Shown: one piece after another, positions 42,205 to 51,106 of the stretch | Layout: each line of letters opens with the position of its first letter | How positions within the stretch are numbered: the first letter of the stretch is position 1 | Assembly: GCA_017626845.1 (NCBI GenBank) | Contig: JAGAHX010000059.1 | Location: forward strand, 1-64,000 | Direction of reading: 5' to 3' | DNA: 64,000 nucleotides | Source: Bacillota bacterium | GTDB lineage: Bacteria > Bacillota > Clostridia > Peptostreptococcales > Anaerovoracaceae | Translations under genes and position numbers: made by a program | The notes under the pieces: generated by a model | Database searches by the model: none | The model's input: only the letters and a program-made list of their open reading frames with translations | Told to the model about the DNA's origin: nothing

Positions 42205-43299
42205 ATGGAAAGCAACAGAACGATCCGCGCGATCGACCTTACAACGGAATTCGACGAGTTCGAAGAACTGAGCGTTCTCTCCTTCGGTCCCGGCGCCAAC
42301 CCCAACCAAAGCATGTACCGCTGGCTGTTCGACGAGGATCCCTACGATCCACCCGCCGGCAACCTGATGTTCGTCATGCGCGACAAAGCAAACGGCGGCA
42401 GGATGATCGCCTCTGACGGGCTCATCCCCTTCGACCTGCAGCTGGGCGGCCGCACCGTGCGGGCGGCCCATTCCGTCAAATCCATGACGCATCCGGATTA
42501 CAAACGCCAGGGCATCTTCCGCACCATGACGCAGAATTCCCTGGACCGGGGCAGGGAGAACGGCGTGCAGGTGGTGCTGGGGTTCGCCAACAAGAATTCC
42601 TACCCCGCCTATCAGAAGTTCGGCTGGACGACGATCTTCCCCCGGGAGGTCTACGTCTTCCCTTCGGACGTGAGCCGCAAGATCGCAGCAAAGACGAAGA
42701 GCAGACTGCTGGGAAAGCTGGGCAACCTGGTCTTCCGCGCCGTGAGCGATGCCAAGCGGGCCGGTCTGCACGCAGGAAGACGCTTTACGGTTCAAACGTT
42801 CGACCACGTGCCCCGGGAAGCCGCACAGCTCTGGGAAAAGTACCGGAACAAATATGAAAACCTCATCGTGCGGGACGAAACCTATCTGCACTGGCGCTAC
42901 GACAGACGCCCGGACCGTTCCTACGAGACGCTCCTGCTCTCCGGGGACGAAGGGCCCGTGGGCTACCTCATCCTGCGGCAGAGCGTCGCTAACGGCAAGC
43001 CCATGGTCTGCGTGGCGGAGAACTTTACCGACCCGGAAAACGAAGAGTACATCGGAGCCCTGGCGGAGGCCCTCATCGCCTACTGCCGCCGGTGCCGGAC
43101 GGCCTACGCCGTGGTCTGCAGCTCCCTGTACGGCAAGTACGACGCGGTATTCCGCCGCTACGGCTTTGTGCCCCAGAAGGGCCAGGGCAATATCGTTATC
43201 GTCAAATCGCTTGACCCGTCCATCTCCGAGGCGGACCTCTGCGGCGCGCAGCACTGGCACATGAGCCAGGGAGACGGCGAAAGCGAACTGGATCTGTAG
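42205..43299 (+). CDS. GNAT family N-acetyltransferase (Eis-like layout)
   Basis: The protein is 364 residues. The N-terminal GNAT domain shows VKSMTHPDYKRQGIFRTMTQNSL (acetyl-CoA loop R/QxxGxx) and LGFANKNSYPAYQKFGW. A second GNAT-like half follows (YLILRQSVANGKPMVCVAENF). Two tandem acetyltransferase folds recall the Eis/Acetyltransf_9 group. The acceptor is unknown. No good Shine-Dalgarno is seen at ATG 42205. It is followed 20 bases later by the lysO pair, so it is probably co-transcribed. Confidence 0.82.
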   Translation: MESNRTIRAIDLTTEFDEFEELSVLSFGPGANPNQSMYRWLFDEDPYDPPAGNLMFVMRDKANGGRMIASDGLIPFDLQLGGRTVRAAHSVKSMTHPDYKRQGIFRTMTQNSLDRGRENGVQVVLGFANKNSYPAYQKFGWTTIFPREVYVFPSDVSRKIAAKTKSRLLGKLGNLVFRAVSDAKRAGLHAGRRFTVQTFDHVPREAAQLWEKYRNKYENLIVRDETYLHWRYDRRPDRSYETLLLSGDEGPVGYLILRQSVANGKPMVCVAENFTDPENEEYIGALAEALIAYCRRCRTAYAVVCSSLYGKYDAVFRRYGFVPQKGQGNIVIVKSLDPSISEADLCGAQHWHMSQGDGESELDL

Positions 43300-43319
43300 C
43301 AGCAAAGGAAAAGACATCC

Positions 43320-43628
43320 ATGAAGATCCTGCTGATCTATATCATCATTATGGGAGCCGGCATCGCGCTGGGCTACCGGAGCCGCTTCTCTTCCAAGAGC
43401 AGGTCCCGTGACCTCTTCCAGAAAGCCTGCCTGCTCATCATCCTGTTTCTGCTGGGTCACCAGCTGGGGGCGAACGAAGAGGTCGCCAATTCCATGACGT
43501 CCATGGGCCTTACGGGCCTGGTGCTCTGCCTGGCGGCCATGGCGGGTTCCTTCCTGGTGGTCCTTCTGCTGCGGATGGCCCTGGAAGGCCGAAAATCGGC
43601 CCGTAGCGGCGAGGAGGATGCAAGATGA
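43320..43628 (+). CDS. LysO family transporter, N-terminal half
   Basis: This 102-residue protein has three hydrophobic helices. LIYIIIMGAGIALGYRSRF opens like the N-terminus of LysO/YbjE (DUF340), followed by FLLGHQLGANEEV. It overlaps the next gene by 4 bases (ATGATG context), which carries the remainder of the transporter. Two-gene forms of this exporter are known, so this is probably not a frameshift. Confidence 0.75.
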   Translation: MKILLIYIIIMGAGIALGYRSRFSSKSRSRDLFQKACLLIILFLLGHQLGANEEVANSMTSMGLTGLVLCLAAMAGSFLVVLLLRMALEGRKSARSGEEDAR

Positions 43629-44218
43629 TGATCCTCATCCTTCTTATCGTTCTGATCGCAGGATTCGCCTGCGGGAGGCTCGGGCTTCTCGGTTTTCTGG
43701 CACCCATCGAATCGGATGCCGTCATCTACGTGCTCTACGCCATGGTGTTTGCGATCTCCATCGGCATCGGCGCCCAGTACCGGGACGGCGAAGGGGAACG
43801 GCTCTCCGCCAAGGCGCTTCTGTACTCGATCGCGACCATCGCCGGTTCGCTGCTGGCGGCTGTTTTGATGTCCCTGCTGCTTCCCGTATCCGCGAAAGAT
43901 GCCCTCATCTGCGCATCCGGCATGGGCTGGTATTCCCTGTCCACCGGTCTGGTCTACACCTACAGTCCTTCCCTCTCCGTCGCCACGTTCGTCTACTGCG
44001 TGAGCCGGGAAGTGCTCTCCATCTTCATCATGCCTCTGCTCATAAAAAAATTCCGCCGTCCGGAAGTCGTTGCCGTCGGCGGAACCGCTACCATTCAATC
44101 CAGCGTCGCGTGTGCTGCCGTGACCGGCGACAACACGATCGTGCTCTATGGTCTTCTCGTGGGAACGGTCATTTCCATGCTCGTTCCCGTGCTCATCAGT
44201 TTCTTTATCGGGATCTAA
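43625..44218 (+). CDS. lysO: LysO family lysine exporter, C-terminal core
   Basis: This 197-residue, six-helix protein carries the core LysO motifs: ICASGMGWYSLSTGLVYTY, the REVLSIFIMPLL helix and GGTATIQSSVACAAVTGDNTIV with the acidic residue used for transport. In E. coli LysO exports L-lysine and thialysine. With the preceding half it forms one transporter. It converges on the methyltransferase gene with a 4-base overlap. Confidence 0.85.
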   Translation: MMILILLIVLIAGFACGRLGLLGFLAPIESDAVIYVLYAMVFAISIGIGAQYRDGEGERLSAKALLYSIATIAGSLLAAVLMSLLLPVSAKDALICASGMGWYSLSTGLVYTYSPSLSVATFVYCVSREVLSIFIMPLLIKKFRRPEVVAVGGTATIQSSVACAAVTGDNTIVLYGLLVGTVISMLVPVLISFFIGI

Positions 44219-45009
44219 ACTTCCTGCACAAACATCCCCAGCCGGTGCAGGATCGTATCTACCGCCTCCCGGCTGGAATCGCACAGCAGACAGTCCCTGC
44301 CGCTCTCCAGCGCGCAGGCGCCCAGCGTGCCGGAACCGGCGAAAAAGTCTGCGCAAAGGCCCTGCGGCGGACACAGGCTCTCCAGCAGAATGTCCAATAA
44401 AGCCTGGGGCTTTTGCGTCGCATAATCCGTACGTTCCGAAGACGTTCTTCCCACCATGTCCACGAAGAGGACGTCTTTTTTATTCACCATGGTGTACCAT
44501 TTTCCCTCTTCGTCCTGAAATTCTTCGACGCCCTTAAAATGATACGGTTTGTTGTCCCGGTTGTAGGACCGCTCTTTTTGCGTGCGGAAATAATAATCCT
44601 CCGTCTTGGCGTATACCAGGATCGTATCGTGTTTGCGGGCGAACCGTCGTCCTGTCGCACCGCCGGACTTATACGCCCAGATGATCTCGTTCAGGAAATA
44701 GTTCATGCCGAAGATGCCGTCCATCATCACCTTCACGTAATGTACCGCGTGCCAGTCCAGATGCACGGCGATGGTACCGGTGTTTTTCAGGAGCCGCTTC
44801 ATCTCCTCCAGGCGGGGCTCCAGCATCGCCAGATACTGGTCCATGCCGCCCTTCCAGCGGTCACCGTAGGCCTGTTTTCCCTTGCGGGTATAATAATCCG
44901 CCGCAGAGAAAAAAGGCGGGTCGACGTAGATAAAATCGATCGACCCGTCTGCAAGAGTCTTCATGTATGCAAGGTTGTCTCCGAAATGGACCTTACAGGA
45001 TGAATCCAT
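44215..45009 (-). CDS. solitary DNA methyltransferase (beta-class N6-adenine or N4-cytosine)
   Basis: The length is 264 residues. Motif IV FIYVDPPFFS occurs near residue 30 and the SAM-binding motif I DFFAGSGTLGAC near residue 224. This IV-before-I order is that of beta-class amino-methyltransferases, with TQKPQALLDILL (motif X) just before motif I. The target-recognition part in the middle is short. No restriction enzyme or specificity subunit is adjacent, so it looks like an orphan enzyme. Its start overlaps the chromate transporter by 17 bases, making it the distal gene of that operon. The recognition sequence cannot be predicted. Confidence 0.85.
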   Translation of the reverse strand: MDSSCKVHFGDNLAYMKTLADGSIDFIYVDPPFFSAADYYTRKGKQAYGDRWKGGMDQYLAMLEPRLEEMKRLLKNTGTIAVHLDWHAVHYVKVMMDGIFGMNYFLNEIIWAYKSGGATGRRFARKHDTILVYAKTEDYYFRTQKERSYNRDNKPYHFKGVEEFQDEEGKWYTMVNKKDVLFVDMVGRTSSERTDYATQKPQALLDILLESLCPPQGLCADFFAGSGTLGACALESGRDCLLCDSSREAVDTILHRLGMFVQEV

Positions 45010-45526
45010 AGACGATTACCCCCAGAGCGCCGCAGGAGAGCAGCGCGATGATGGGACTCTTTTTTAATTTAAAGATGATAAAGGCAGCTACCGCGAAAAG
45101 TACGACGGAAAAGTAGTCGTGAAAACCGTTCTTCGCGATGGAGATGCCCGCCGCCGCAATGATGCCGATGGCACCCGGGCGGATGCCCTTTACCGCCACC
45201 TGCACATTCTGGTTGTTCTTCACCTTTTCGAAGAAGAACGCTGTGAGGAGCGCCAGGCAGCTGGGGATGAGGATGACGCTGAGCGTGCACAGGATGCCCG
45301 CAATGGGTCCGCTCATCAGATAGCCCGCGAAGGTGGACGTGTTGACCGCGATCGGTCCGGGGGTCATCTCCGCGATGGCGATGATGTTGATGTATTGGTC
45401 CGGCGTCAGCCAGCCCATGGTCTTGACGACCTCGTTTTCGATGAGGCCCACCGCCGCGTAGCCTCCGCCGAAGCAGAAGGCACCGATCTTGATGAAGGCC
45501 AGGCACATCCTAAGAATGAGATCCAT
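44993..45526 (-). CDS. chromate transporter family protein (half-size ChrA)
   Basis: This 177-residue protein has FIKIGAFCFGGGYAAVGLIENEVV at the N-terminus, the signature of CHR transporters, and EMTPGPIAVNTSTFAGY. About five helices are present. It is one of a pair of short-chain ChrA proteins that act together. ATG 45526 follows GGGAGG. It overlaps the second half (45510-46100) by 17 bases. Confidence 0.9.
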   Translation of the reverse strand: MDLILRMCLAFIKIGAFCFGGGYAAVGLIENEVVKTMGWLTPDQYINIIAIAEMTPGPIAVNTSTFAGYLMSGPIAGILCTLSVILIPSCLALLTAFFFEKVKNNQNVQVAVKGIRPGAIGIIAAAGISIAKNGFHDYFSVVLFAVAAFIIFKLKKSPIIALLSCGALGVIVYGFIL

Positions 45527-46100
45527 CGTTCGAACCTCCCTTCTCTTCCGCGCCGGCAGCCGTCTTGCTCTTCTTTACGCTGTCGGCGACAAGAGCGATC
45601 ACGGCCGCTGCGATCACGATCAGGACCGGGGTGACCCCGGCAAAGGCGATCAGAGCGAAGGATGCAACAGCGACGACGAGCGTCAGTTTATCCTTCATGA
45701 TGTTGGCCTTCGTAGCCAGCTTGTAGACGGCGCTTACGATAAGCGCGAACACCGCCGGGCCTACGCCCCGGAAGAACGCCTGCACGTAGGCGTTGTCCAT
45801 CGCCGTATTGAACACCATCGCGATGAGCAGGATGATGATGATCGACGGGCAGATCGTGCCTAAAATGGCCGCAATGGACCCCGGCACCCGCTTCAGCCGA
45901 TAGCCGATAAACGTCGCACAGTTCGTGGCCAGAGGTCCAGGCAGCGAGTTGGTAAGGGAGATGGAGTCCAGAAACTCCTCGTCCGTAAGCCACCCTTTTT
46001 CCGTGCAGACTGCTTCCTGGATGATGGGGAGCATCGCGTAGCCCCCGCCGATGGTGAACAGTCCCACCTTAAAGAACGTCAAAAAGATTTGTAACAGCAA
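45510..46100 (-). CDS. chromate transporter family protein (half-size ChrA partner)
   Basis: This 196-residue paralogue of the next gene has FFKVGLFTIGGGYAMLPIIQEAV and NSLPGPLATNCATFIGYR. It starts with TTG at 46100 behind AGAGGAAA. Paired short CHR proteins are common in Firmicutes; chromate export is proven for only a few, so the natural ion is open. Confidence 0.9.
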   Translation of the reverse strand: MLLQIFLTFFKVGLFTIGGGYAMLPIIQEAVCTEKGWLTDEEFLDSISLTNSLPGPLATNCATFIGYRLKRVPGSIAAILGTICPSIIIILLIAMVFNTAMDNAYVQAFFRGVGPAVFALIVSAVYKLATKANIMKDKLTLVVAVASFALIAFAGVTPVLIVIAAAVIALVADSVKKSKTAAGAEEKGGSNDGSHS

Positions 46101-46150
46101 ATTTCCTCTTTTCTGAGTTTTTGTCCGATCCCGGATTCCGCGTATATCCA

Positions 46151-46172
46151 GGGGCGGCGGGATTGCCGCCCC
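46151..46172 (-). other. GC-rich hairpin after the ABC importer operon
   Basis: GGGGCGGC / GCCGCCCC stem located 12 bases after the last permease gene. It has no U-run, so it may be a partial terminator or a 3' stabiliser. Confidence 0.5.
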
Positions 46173-46184
46173 GTAATACCGATC

Positions 46185-47132
46185 TTACCGCATGCCCTTG
46201 TCGTAGGGGATGCCTTCCGCCTTCGGCGCTCTGGACTTCTTGGAAGTGAAGGCCAGCACGATGAGACAGATGATGTACGGCAGCATATTGTAGATGCCGC
46301 TGGGGATGTTGAGCGTCGCCAGGAAATTGAATCCCATGTAGACGTTGGACAGCGCCCGGAACAGACCGAACAGCAGTGCGGAGACCGCGATCCTGTGGGG
46401 TTTCCACTGGCCGAAGATCATAACAGCCAGAGCCAGGAAGCCGAAGCCCGCTACGCCGTTCTCGAACTTCCACTCGGATACGCCGGACGTGATGTAGACG
46501 ATGCCGCCCAGGCCGCCGAGGAAGCCGGAGATGATGACGCCGATGTAGCGCATCTTGTAGACGGAGATACCGACGGAAGCCGCTGCCTGGGGATGTTCGC
46601 CGCAGGCCTGCAGGCGGAGGCCCAGTCTCGTCTTGTACAGCAGTACGTAGGAGCAGACGAGCAGGATGACCGTCACCAGCATGAACCAGCTGAATTCAAA
46701 CCCTCCCAGGTTCACCAGGAACGCTTTCTTCTGGTTGATGTACTGGATCGTCGAGGAGACGTTGTCCGGGTTGATGCGGGTGTTCATCGCTTTGACGATA
46801 ACGGTCGCGGCTGCAGTACCCAGCATGTTCATGGCGGTACCGACGATGGTCTGGTCCGCCTTGAAGTTGATGCAGGCGACGGCCAGCAGCAGCGAATAGA
46901 TCATGCCGAAGATCACGGCTGCCAGCATCGTGAGCAGGATGAGCGTAAACGCGTTGCCGCTCGCGGGATAGTTGGAGAAGCGCATGACGAGCGCGCCGCC
47001 CAGGGCACCCATGACCATGATGCCTTCCAGACCGATGTTGATAACGCCGGAGTGCTCCGAGAAGCATCCTCCGATGGCTACGAGGGTAAGGACCGCAGCG
47101 AAGATGATCGTATATTGCAGAAGCAGGATCAT
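46185..47132 (-). CDS. BMP-type nucleoside ABC importer, permease
   Basis: This 315-residue polytopic protein has the BPD_transp_2 pattern, with GVINIGLEGIMVMGALGGALVMRF, GEHPQAAASVGISVYKMRYIGVIISGFLGGLGG and YITSGVSEWKFENGVAGFGFLALAVMIFGQW. It is homologous to NupQ/YufQ. ATG 47132 shares its A with the upstream TAA stop (TAATG), so it is tightly coupled to the partner permease. Confidence 0.92.
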   Translation of the reverse strand: MILLLQYTIIFAAVLTLVAIGGCFSEHSGVINIGLEGIMVMGALGGALVMRFSNYPASGNAFTLILLTMLAAVIFGMIYSLLLAVACINFKADQTIVGTAMNMLGTAAATVIVKAMNTRINPDNVSSTIQYINQKKAFLVNLGGFEFSWFMLVTVILLVCSYVLLYKTRLGLRLQACGEHPQAAASVGISVYKMRYIGVIISGFLGGLGGIVYITSGVSEWKFENGVAGFGFLALAVMIFGQWKPHRIAVSALLFGLFRALSNVYMGFNFLATLNIPSGIYNMLPYIICLIVLAFTSKKSRAPKAEGIPYDKGMR

Positions 47133-48223
47133 TACTTGTTCCCTCCTTCCTTCTTTTCGGCAGCTTTCTTGAGCACCAGCTTGATGAAACCGACGAAGCC
47201 GCACAGGTAGATGATGACCGAGGTGATGAGATCGGAGATCTGCGCGCTGTACATGGACTTATCCACGTAGGCGCCGCCCGCGGTGATGTGCTGAATGAAG
47301 TAGGAACTGAAGATGGAACCGATCGGGGACAGGCCGCCCAGGAAGGATGCCGCGATGCCGTTGAATCCCATGCCGGGAACGGAAGACTGTGTGCACTGCC
47401 ACTGTTCGAATCCGGTGAGGTACAGGAATGCGCCGCCCAGACCGGAGAGCGCGCCTGCGATCATCATGGTGATGATGATGTTGCGCTTCTCGTTCATGCC
47501 TGCGTACTTGGCTGCATTCTTGTTGTTGCCGGTGGCTCTCAGTTCGTAGCCGAACGTCGTTTTCTCCAGCAGCACCCAGATGCCGATAGCGATGAGGATG
47601 GACAGAGGAACGGCGAGCGTGATGTACTGGTTGTTGGAGAACAGCTTGCCAAGGCCCAGACCGGGGATGATGCCGCCCGGGTTCGTGCTGGCAAGCGTAT
47701 AGGTATACGGCGAAGTGGATTCCTTTACCTTCGTGAGGATCATGTTCGCTGAATACAGCATGATCCAGTTGAGCATGATGCCGGAAATAACTTCGTTCAC
47801 GTTCGCGTAGCTCTTGAGCAGGCCGGAGATGGCTGCCAGCAGCGCGCCGCAGATGATAGCGGCCAGAACGCATACCCACCAGGGAGCGCCGACGCCGAGC
47901 GCCAGATACAGCGCCGCACAGGTACCGGCTGTATACTGACCGGACGCGCCGATGTTGAACAGGCCGACTTTATACGCAAACAGGATGGACAGCGAGCACA
48001 TGAGCAGCGGCGCCGTCTTGACCAGCGTATTGCCGAAATACTTCATCCGGGCAATGTTGCTGGGATAGTAGAAAAAGTTCTTGACGATGGTCGTGATCGC
48101 CGTCGCTGCCCCCTTCGGAGCAATGAACATCAGAACGACGTAACCGATCAGCAGACCAAGGATGATGCAGAGGATGGAGGCGATAAAGGACTGACCGCCT
48201 TCACTCTTGATAAATTTCTTCAT
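47132..48223 (-). CDS. BMP-type nucleoside ABC importer, permease
   Basis: This 363-residue protein has about ten helices. LFNIGASGQYTAGTCAALYLAL and ATGNNKNAAKYAGMNEKRNIIITMMIAGALSGLGGA are the EAA-like loop and the hallmarks of NupP/YufP permeases. It forms a heterodimer with the following permease. Confidence 0.93.
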   Translation of the reverse strand: MKKFIKSEGGQSFIASILCIILGLLIGYVVLMFIAPKGAATAITTIVKNFFYYPSNIARMKYFGNTLVKTAPLLMCSLSILFAYKVGLFNIGASGQYTAGTCAALYLALGVGAPWWVCVLAAIICGALLAAISGLLKSYANVNEVISGIMLNWIMLYSANMILTKVKESTSPYTYTLASTNPGGIIPGLGLGKLFSNNQYITLAVPLSILIAIGIWVLLEKTTFGYELRATGNNKNAAKYAGMNEKRNIIITMMIAGALSGLGGAFLYLTGFEQWQCTQSSVPGMGFNGIAASFLGGLSPIGSIFSSYFIQHITAGGAYVDKSMYSAQISDLITSVIIYLCGFVGFIKLVLKKAAEKKEGGNK

Positions 48224-48234
48224 GGCGTCCTCCT

Positions 48235-49758
48235 TTACTGTCTCTTCGCGCCGGACATGTACAGGCCCAGCTCTTCTACGGTGGTTTGCTTCGGGTCAAG
48301 CTCGCCTACGATCTCGCCCTCGTACATGACAAGGATGCGGTCGGGCACGCTCATGACCTCATCCAGCTCCAGGGAGACCAGCAGCACCGCTTTGTCTGCG
48401 TCGCGCTGGGCTACCAGCTGTTTGTGGATGAATTCGATGGCGCCGACGTCCAGGCCTCTCGTGGGCTGGACCGCCACCAGCAGTTCGGGATCTCTGTCGA
48501 TCTCTCTGGCGATGATGGCCTTCTGCTGGTTGCCGCCGGACATGCTGCGGGCTCTGGTGATCGGGCCCTGTCCGGAACGGACGTCGTATTCTTCGATGAG
48601 CTTCTCCGCGTATTCCCGGATTGCGGGTTTGTTGAGGAAGCCTTTATTGGTAAAGCGAGGTTCGAAGTAAGTCTGGAGCACTTCATTGTATTCCAGGGAG
48701 TAATCCAGCACCAGGCCGTGCTTATGACGGTCTTCGGGGATGTGGCTCATGCCGCCGACGCTGCGTTCGCGGATGGAGGCGTGGGTAATGTCTTTGCCCA
48801 GCATCGTGATCTTGCCGGAAGCAGGTTTTTCCAGACCGGTGAGCGCATACACGAGCTCCGTCTGGCCGTTGCCGTCGATGCCGGCGATGCAGACGATCTC
48901 GCCGCGGCGGACCGTGAAGGATACGTTCTTGACGGCGTTGTTGCCGTGCGCCTTGGATGCGACCGTCAGGTTCTCCACCTTCAGGATCTCTTCGCCCGGA
49001 GTCCTCGGTTCTTTGTGGACCTGGAATTCGACGTCTCTGCCGACCATCATGCGGGAGAGTTCTTCCTTCGTGGTGTTGGCGACGTCCACGGTGCCGATGT
49101 ACTTGCCCTTGCGCAGGACGGTGACCCGGTCAGCGACTTCCATGATCTCGTTGAGCTTGTGGGAGATGAACAGGATGCTCTTCCCTTCCGCTGCCAGATT
49201 CTTCATGATGCGCATGAGCTCTTCGATCTCCTGCGGCGTAAGAACGGCCGTTGGTTCGTCGAAGATGAGGATCTCATTGTCGCGGTACAGCATCTTGAGG
49301 ATCTCCGTCCTCTGCTGCATACCGACCGTAATGTCCTCGATGAGGGCGTCCGGGTCTACGGCAAGACCGTATTTCTCAGACAGGTCCATGACCTTTTTTC
49401 TGGCTTCTGCCTTCTGCAGAATGCCGTGTTTGGTGGTCTCTACGCCAAGGATGATGTTATCCAATACCGTAAAGCATTCGACCAGCTTAAAGTGCTGGTG
49501 GACCATACCGATGCCCAGTTCGTTGGCATCGTTGGGGTCTTTGATCTCGACTACCTTTCCGTCCTTCTTGATCTGGCCTTCCTCCGCCTGATACAGGCCG
49601 AAGAGAACGCTCATCAGGGTGGACTTGCCGGCGCCGTTTTCGCCAAGCAAGGCGTGTATCTCGCCTTTCCTCAGCTGAAGTGTGATGTTATCATTTGCAA
49701 CGATGCCCGGAAACCGCTTCGTGATGTTGAGCATTTCGATTGCATAAGGTGCATCCAT
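48235..49758 (-). CDS. BMP-type nucleoside ABC importer, tandem ATPase
   Basis: This 507-residue protein has two ABC domains. The first has Walker A LGENGAGKST and Walker B EILIFDEPTAVLTP. The second has a degenerate Walker A, IAGIDGNGQTEL, with signature MSGGNQQKAIIAREI. Two-domain ATPases of this kind drive NupNOPQ/RbsA-like importers. It lies 11 bases ahead of the first permease gene. Confidence 0.95.
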   Translation of the reverse strand: MDAPYAIEMLNITKRFPGIVANDNITLQLRKGEIHALLGENGAGKSTLMSVLFGLYQAEEGQIKKDGKVVEIKDPNDANELGIGMVHQHFKLVECFTVLDNIILGVETTKHGILQKAEARKKVMDLSEKYGLAVDPDALIEDITVGMQQRTEILKMLYRDNEILIFDEPTAVLTPQEIEELMRIMKNLAAEGKSILFISHKLNEIMEVADRVTVLRKGKYIGTVDVANTTKEELSRMMVGRDVEFQVHKEPRTPGEEILKVENLTVASKAHGNNAVKNVSFTVRRGEIVCIAGIDGNGQTELVYALTGLEKPASGKITMLGKDITHASIRERSVGGMSHIPEDRHKHGLVLDYSLEYNEVLQTYFEPRFTNKGFLNKPAIREYAEKLIEEYDVRSGQGPITRARSMSGGNQQKAIIAREIDRDPELLVAVQPTRGLDVGAIEFIHKQLVAQRDADKAVLLVSLELDEVMSVPDRILVMYEGEIVGELDPKQTTVEELGLYMSGAKRQ

Positions 49759-49803
49759 GGCTTCAACCTCCTGTGTTACATAGATACTAAAATGATAACA
49801 TAA

Positions 49804-49832
49804 AAAAGGACGGCCTTAAAGGTCGTCCTTTT
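49804..49832 (-). terminator. terminator between the BMP lipoprotein and the importer genes
   Basis: On the - strand a 12-bp stem (AAAAGGACGACC / GGCCGTCCTTTT, one G:U) is followed by TT. It would make the binding protein more abundant than the membrane components while letting some transcripts through. Confidence 0.75.
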
Positions 49833-49859
49833 GATTTTTGATGCGATTTTATCAGGTGA

Positions 49860-51014
49860 TTACTTGATGTTGTCGTATCTGTTCAGGGTGATGGTGGAAG
49901 GAACGAATTCGTCCTGGGAACCGTCTACGGTGATGTCGCCGGAGAACATTCTGCCAACGAGAGCAACGTAGTCATCCTGAGTGAAGCTGTCGGACCACTG
50001 CGTGGTGTCGAACGGGATCTGGGTGTAGTTCGCTTCGACGTCGGTGCCGGAAACGAGACCCAGGGTCATGACCTGACCGCCATAAGCGGACCAGTTGTCG
50101 TTCAGTACGAGTTCGGTGAGCAGGGTGTTGACGGTAGCCTTCAGACCCTTCATAGCGGAGGTGACGGTCATGCCTTCACCGTAAGCGTCGATGGTCTTGG
50201 ACTGGTCTACGTCTACGCCGATGACCTTGCCGCCGACCTTAGCAGCAGCTTCTGCTGCGGAGGTCCAGATGCCGCCGCCGCAAGCGAAGACGACTTCTAC
50301 GCCAGAGGTCTGATACCAGGTATCCATGTAGGAAGTGATGTCTGCATCGCCGAAGAACTGGTTGCCGTAGACGTATTCGATGGTAACGCCTTCGATGCCC
50401 AGTTCCTTAGCAGCAAGGTCTGCACCCTGGATGTAGCCGTTGCCGAAGCGAACGACGGAGGGTACTGCCATGCCGCCCAGGTAACCCAGGTGGGTGTAAC
50501 CGAGAGCAACGGCAGCATAGCCGGCCATGAAGCCGCACAGTTCTTCCTGGTAAACAGCGGAGAACAGGTTGTCGGGGATCTCGCTCAGACCAGCCAGATC
50601 GCCTTCAGAAACGTCCAGTGCGATGAACTTGACGTCGGGATAAGCTTCTGCAGCATAGGCCAGAGCTTCGCCGAACGCATAGCCCGGGCATACGACTACA
50701 TTGTAGCCGTCAGCGATCGCTGCATCGATCATAGCTTCTCTTTCTGCGGTGCTGTCGCCGGCGGGCTTGTAGTAGTTGAACTGCAGGCCGTTCGCGTCGG
50801 AGAAAGCCTTGCAGGCTTCGTAAGTAGCCTGGTTGAAGCTTTCGTCGGTGATGTCGCCGTAGTCGGTGATCATTGCGACAGAGTAGGTGGCAGCGGTTTC
50901 GCCTTCACCTTCGCCCTCGCTGGGTTCAGCGGGAGCCGGTTCGTTGCTGCTGGTGCATGCAGCCATGGAGAATACCATAGCCAGCGCGAGGAGCAGCGCG
51001 AGTAACTTCTTCAT
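49860..51014 (-). CDS. BMP family substrate-binding lipoprotein
   Basis: This 384-residue protein has a lipoprotein signal, with lipobox SMAAC (Cys about residue 22). It is followed by an acidic Pro/Glu/Gly linker (APAEPSEGEGEGE) and a Bmp/PnrA-like domain: VAMITDYGDITDESFNQATYEA, GYAFGEALAYAAEAYPDVKFIALD and GGIWTSAAEAA. It binds purine nucleosides in characterised homologues and feeds the importer encoded downstream. AAGGAGG precedes ATG 51014, which fixes the start. Confidence 0.94.
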   Translation of the reverse strand: MKKLLALLLALAMVFSMAACTSSNEPAPAEPSEGEGEGETAATYSVAMITDYGDITDESFNQATYEACKAFSDANGLQFNYYKPAGDSTAEREAMIDAAIADGYNVVVCPGYAFGEALAYAAEAYPDVKFIALDVSEGDLAGLSEIPDNLFSAVYQEELCGFMAGYAAVALGYTHLGYLGGMAVPSVVRFGNGYIQGADLAAKELGIEGVTIEYVYGNQFFGDADITSYMDTWYQTSGVEVVFACGGGIWTSAAEAAAKVGGKVIGVDVDQSKTIDAYGEGMTVTSAMKGLKATVNTLLTELVLNDNWSAYGGQVMTLGLVSGTDVEANYTQIPFDTTQWSDSFTQDDYVALVGRMFSGDITVDGSQDEFVPSTITLNRYDNIK

Positions 51015-51077
51015 TTGATTTTCCTCCTTATTCTGACCGCGGCACTCCAAAATTTCTGCCGCGTCAATAACATTAGA

Positions 51078-51106
51078 ATTATACAATACTCCCTGCCATT
51101 AGGCAA
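51078..51106 (-). promoter_or_regulatory. promoter of the BMP importer operon
   Basis: On the - strand TTGCCT (51106-51101), 17 bases, a consensus TATAAT (51083-51078). The -35 overlaps the end of the Nudix gene. The leader of about 55 nt contains a 7-bp hairpin (CGCGGCA/TGCCGCG) at 51041-51066. Confidence 0.75.

Noticed and set aside
51015..51066. Short frame in the BMP gene leader ending at its ATG
   Set aside because: No ribosome site and no conserved feature; the hairpin is a simpler explanation for the region.
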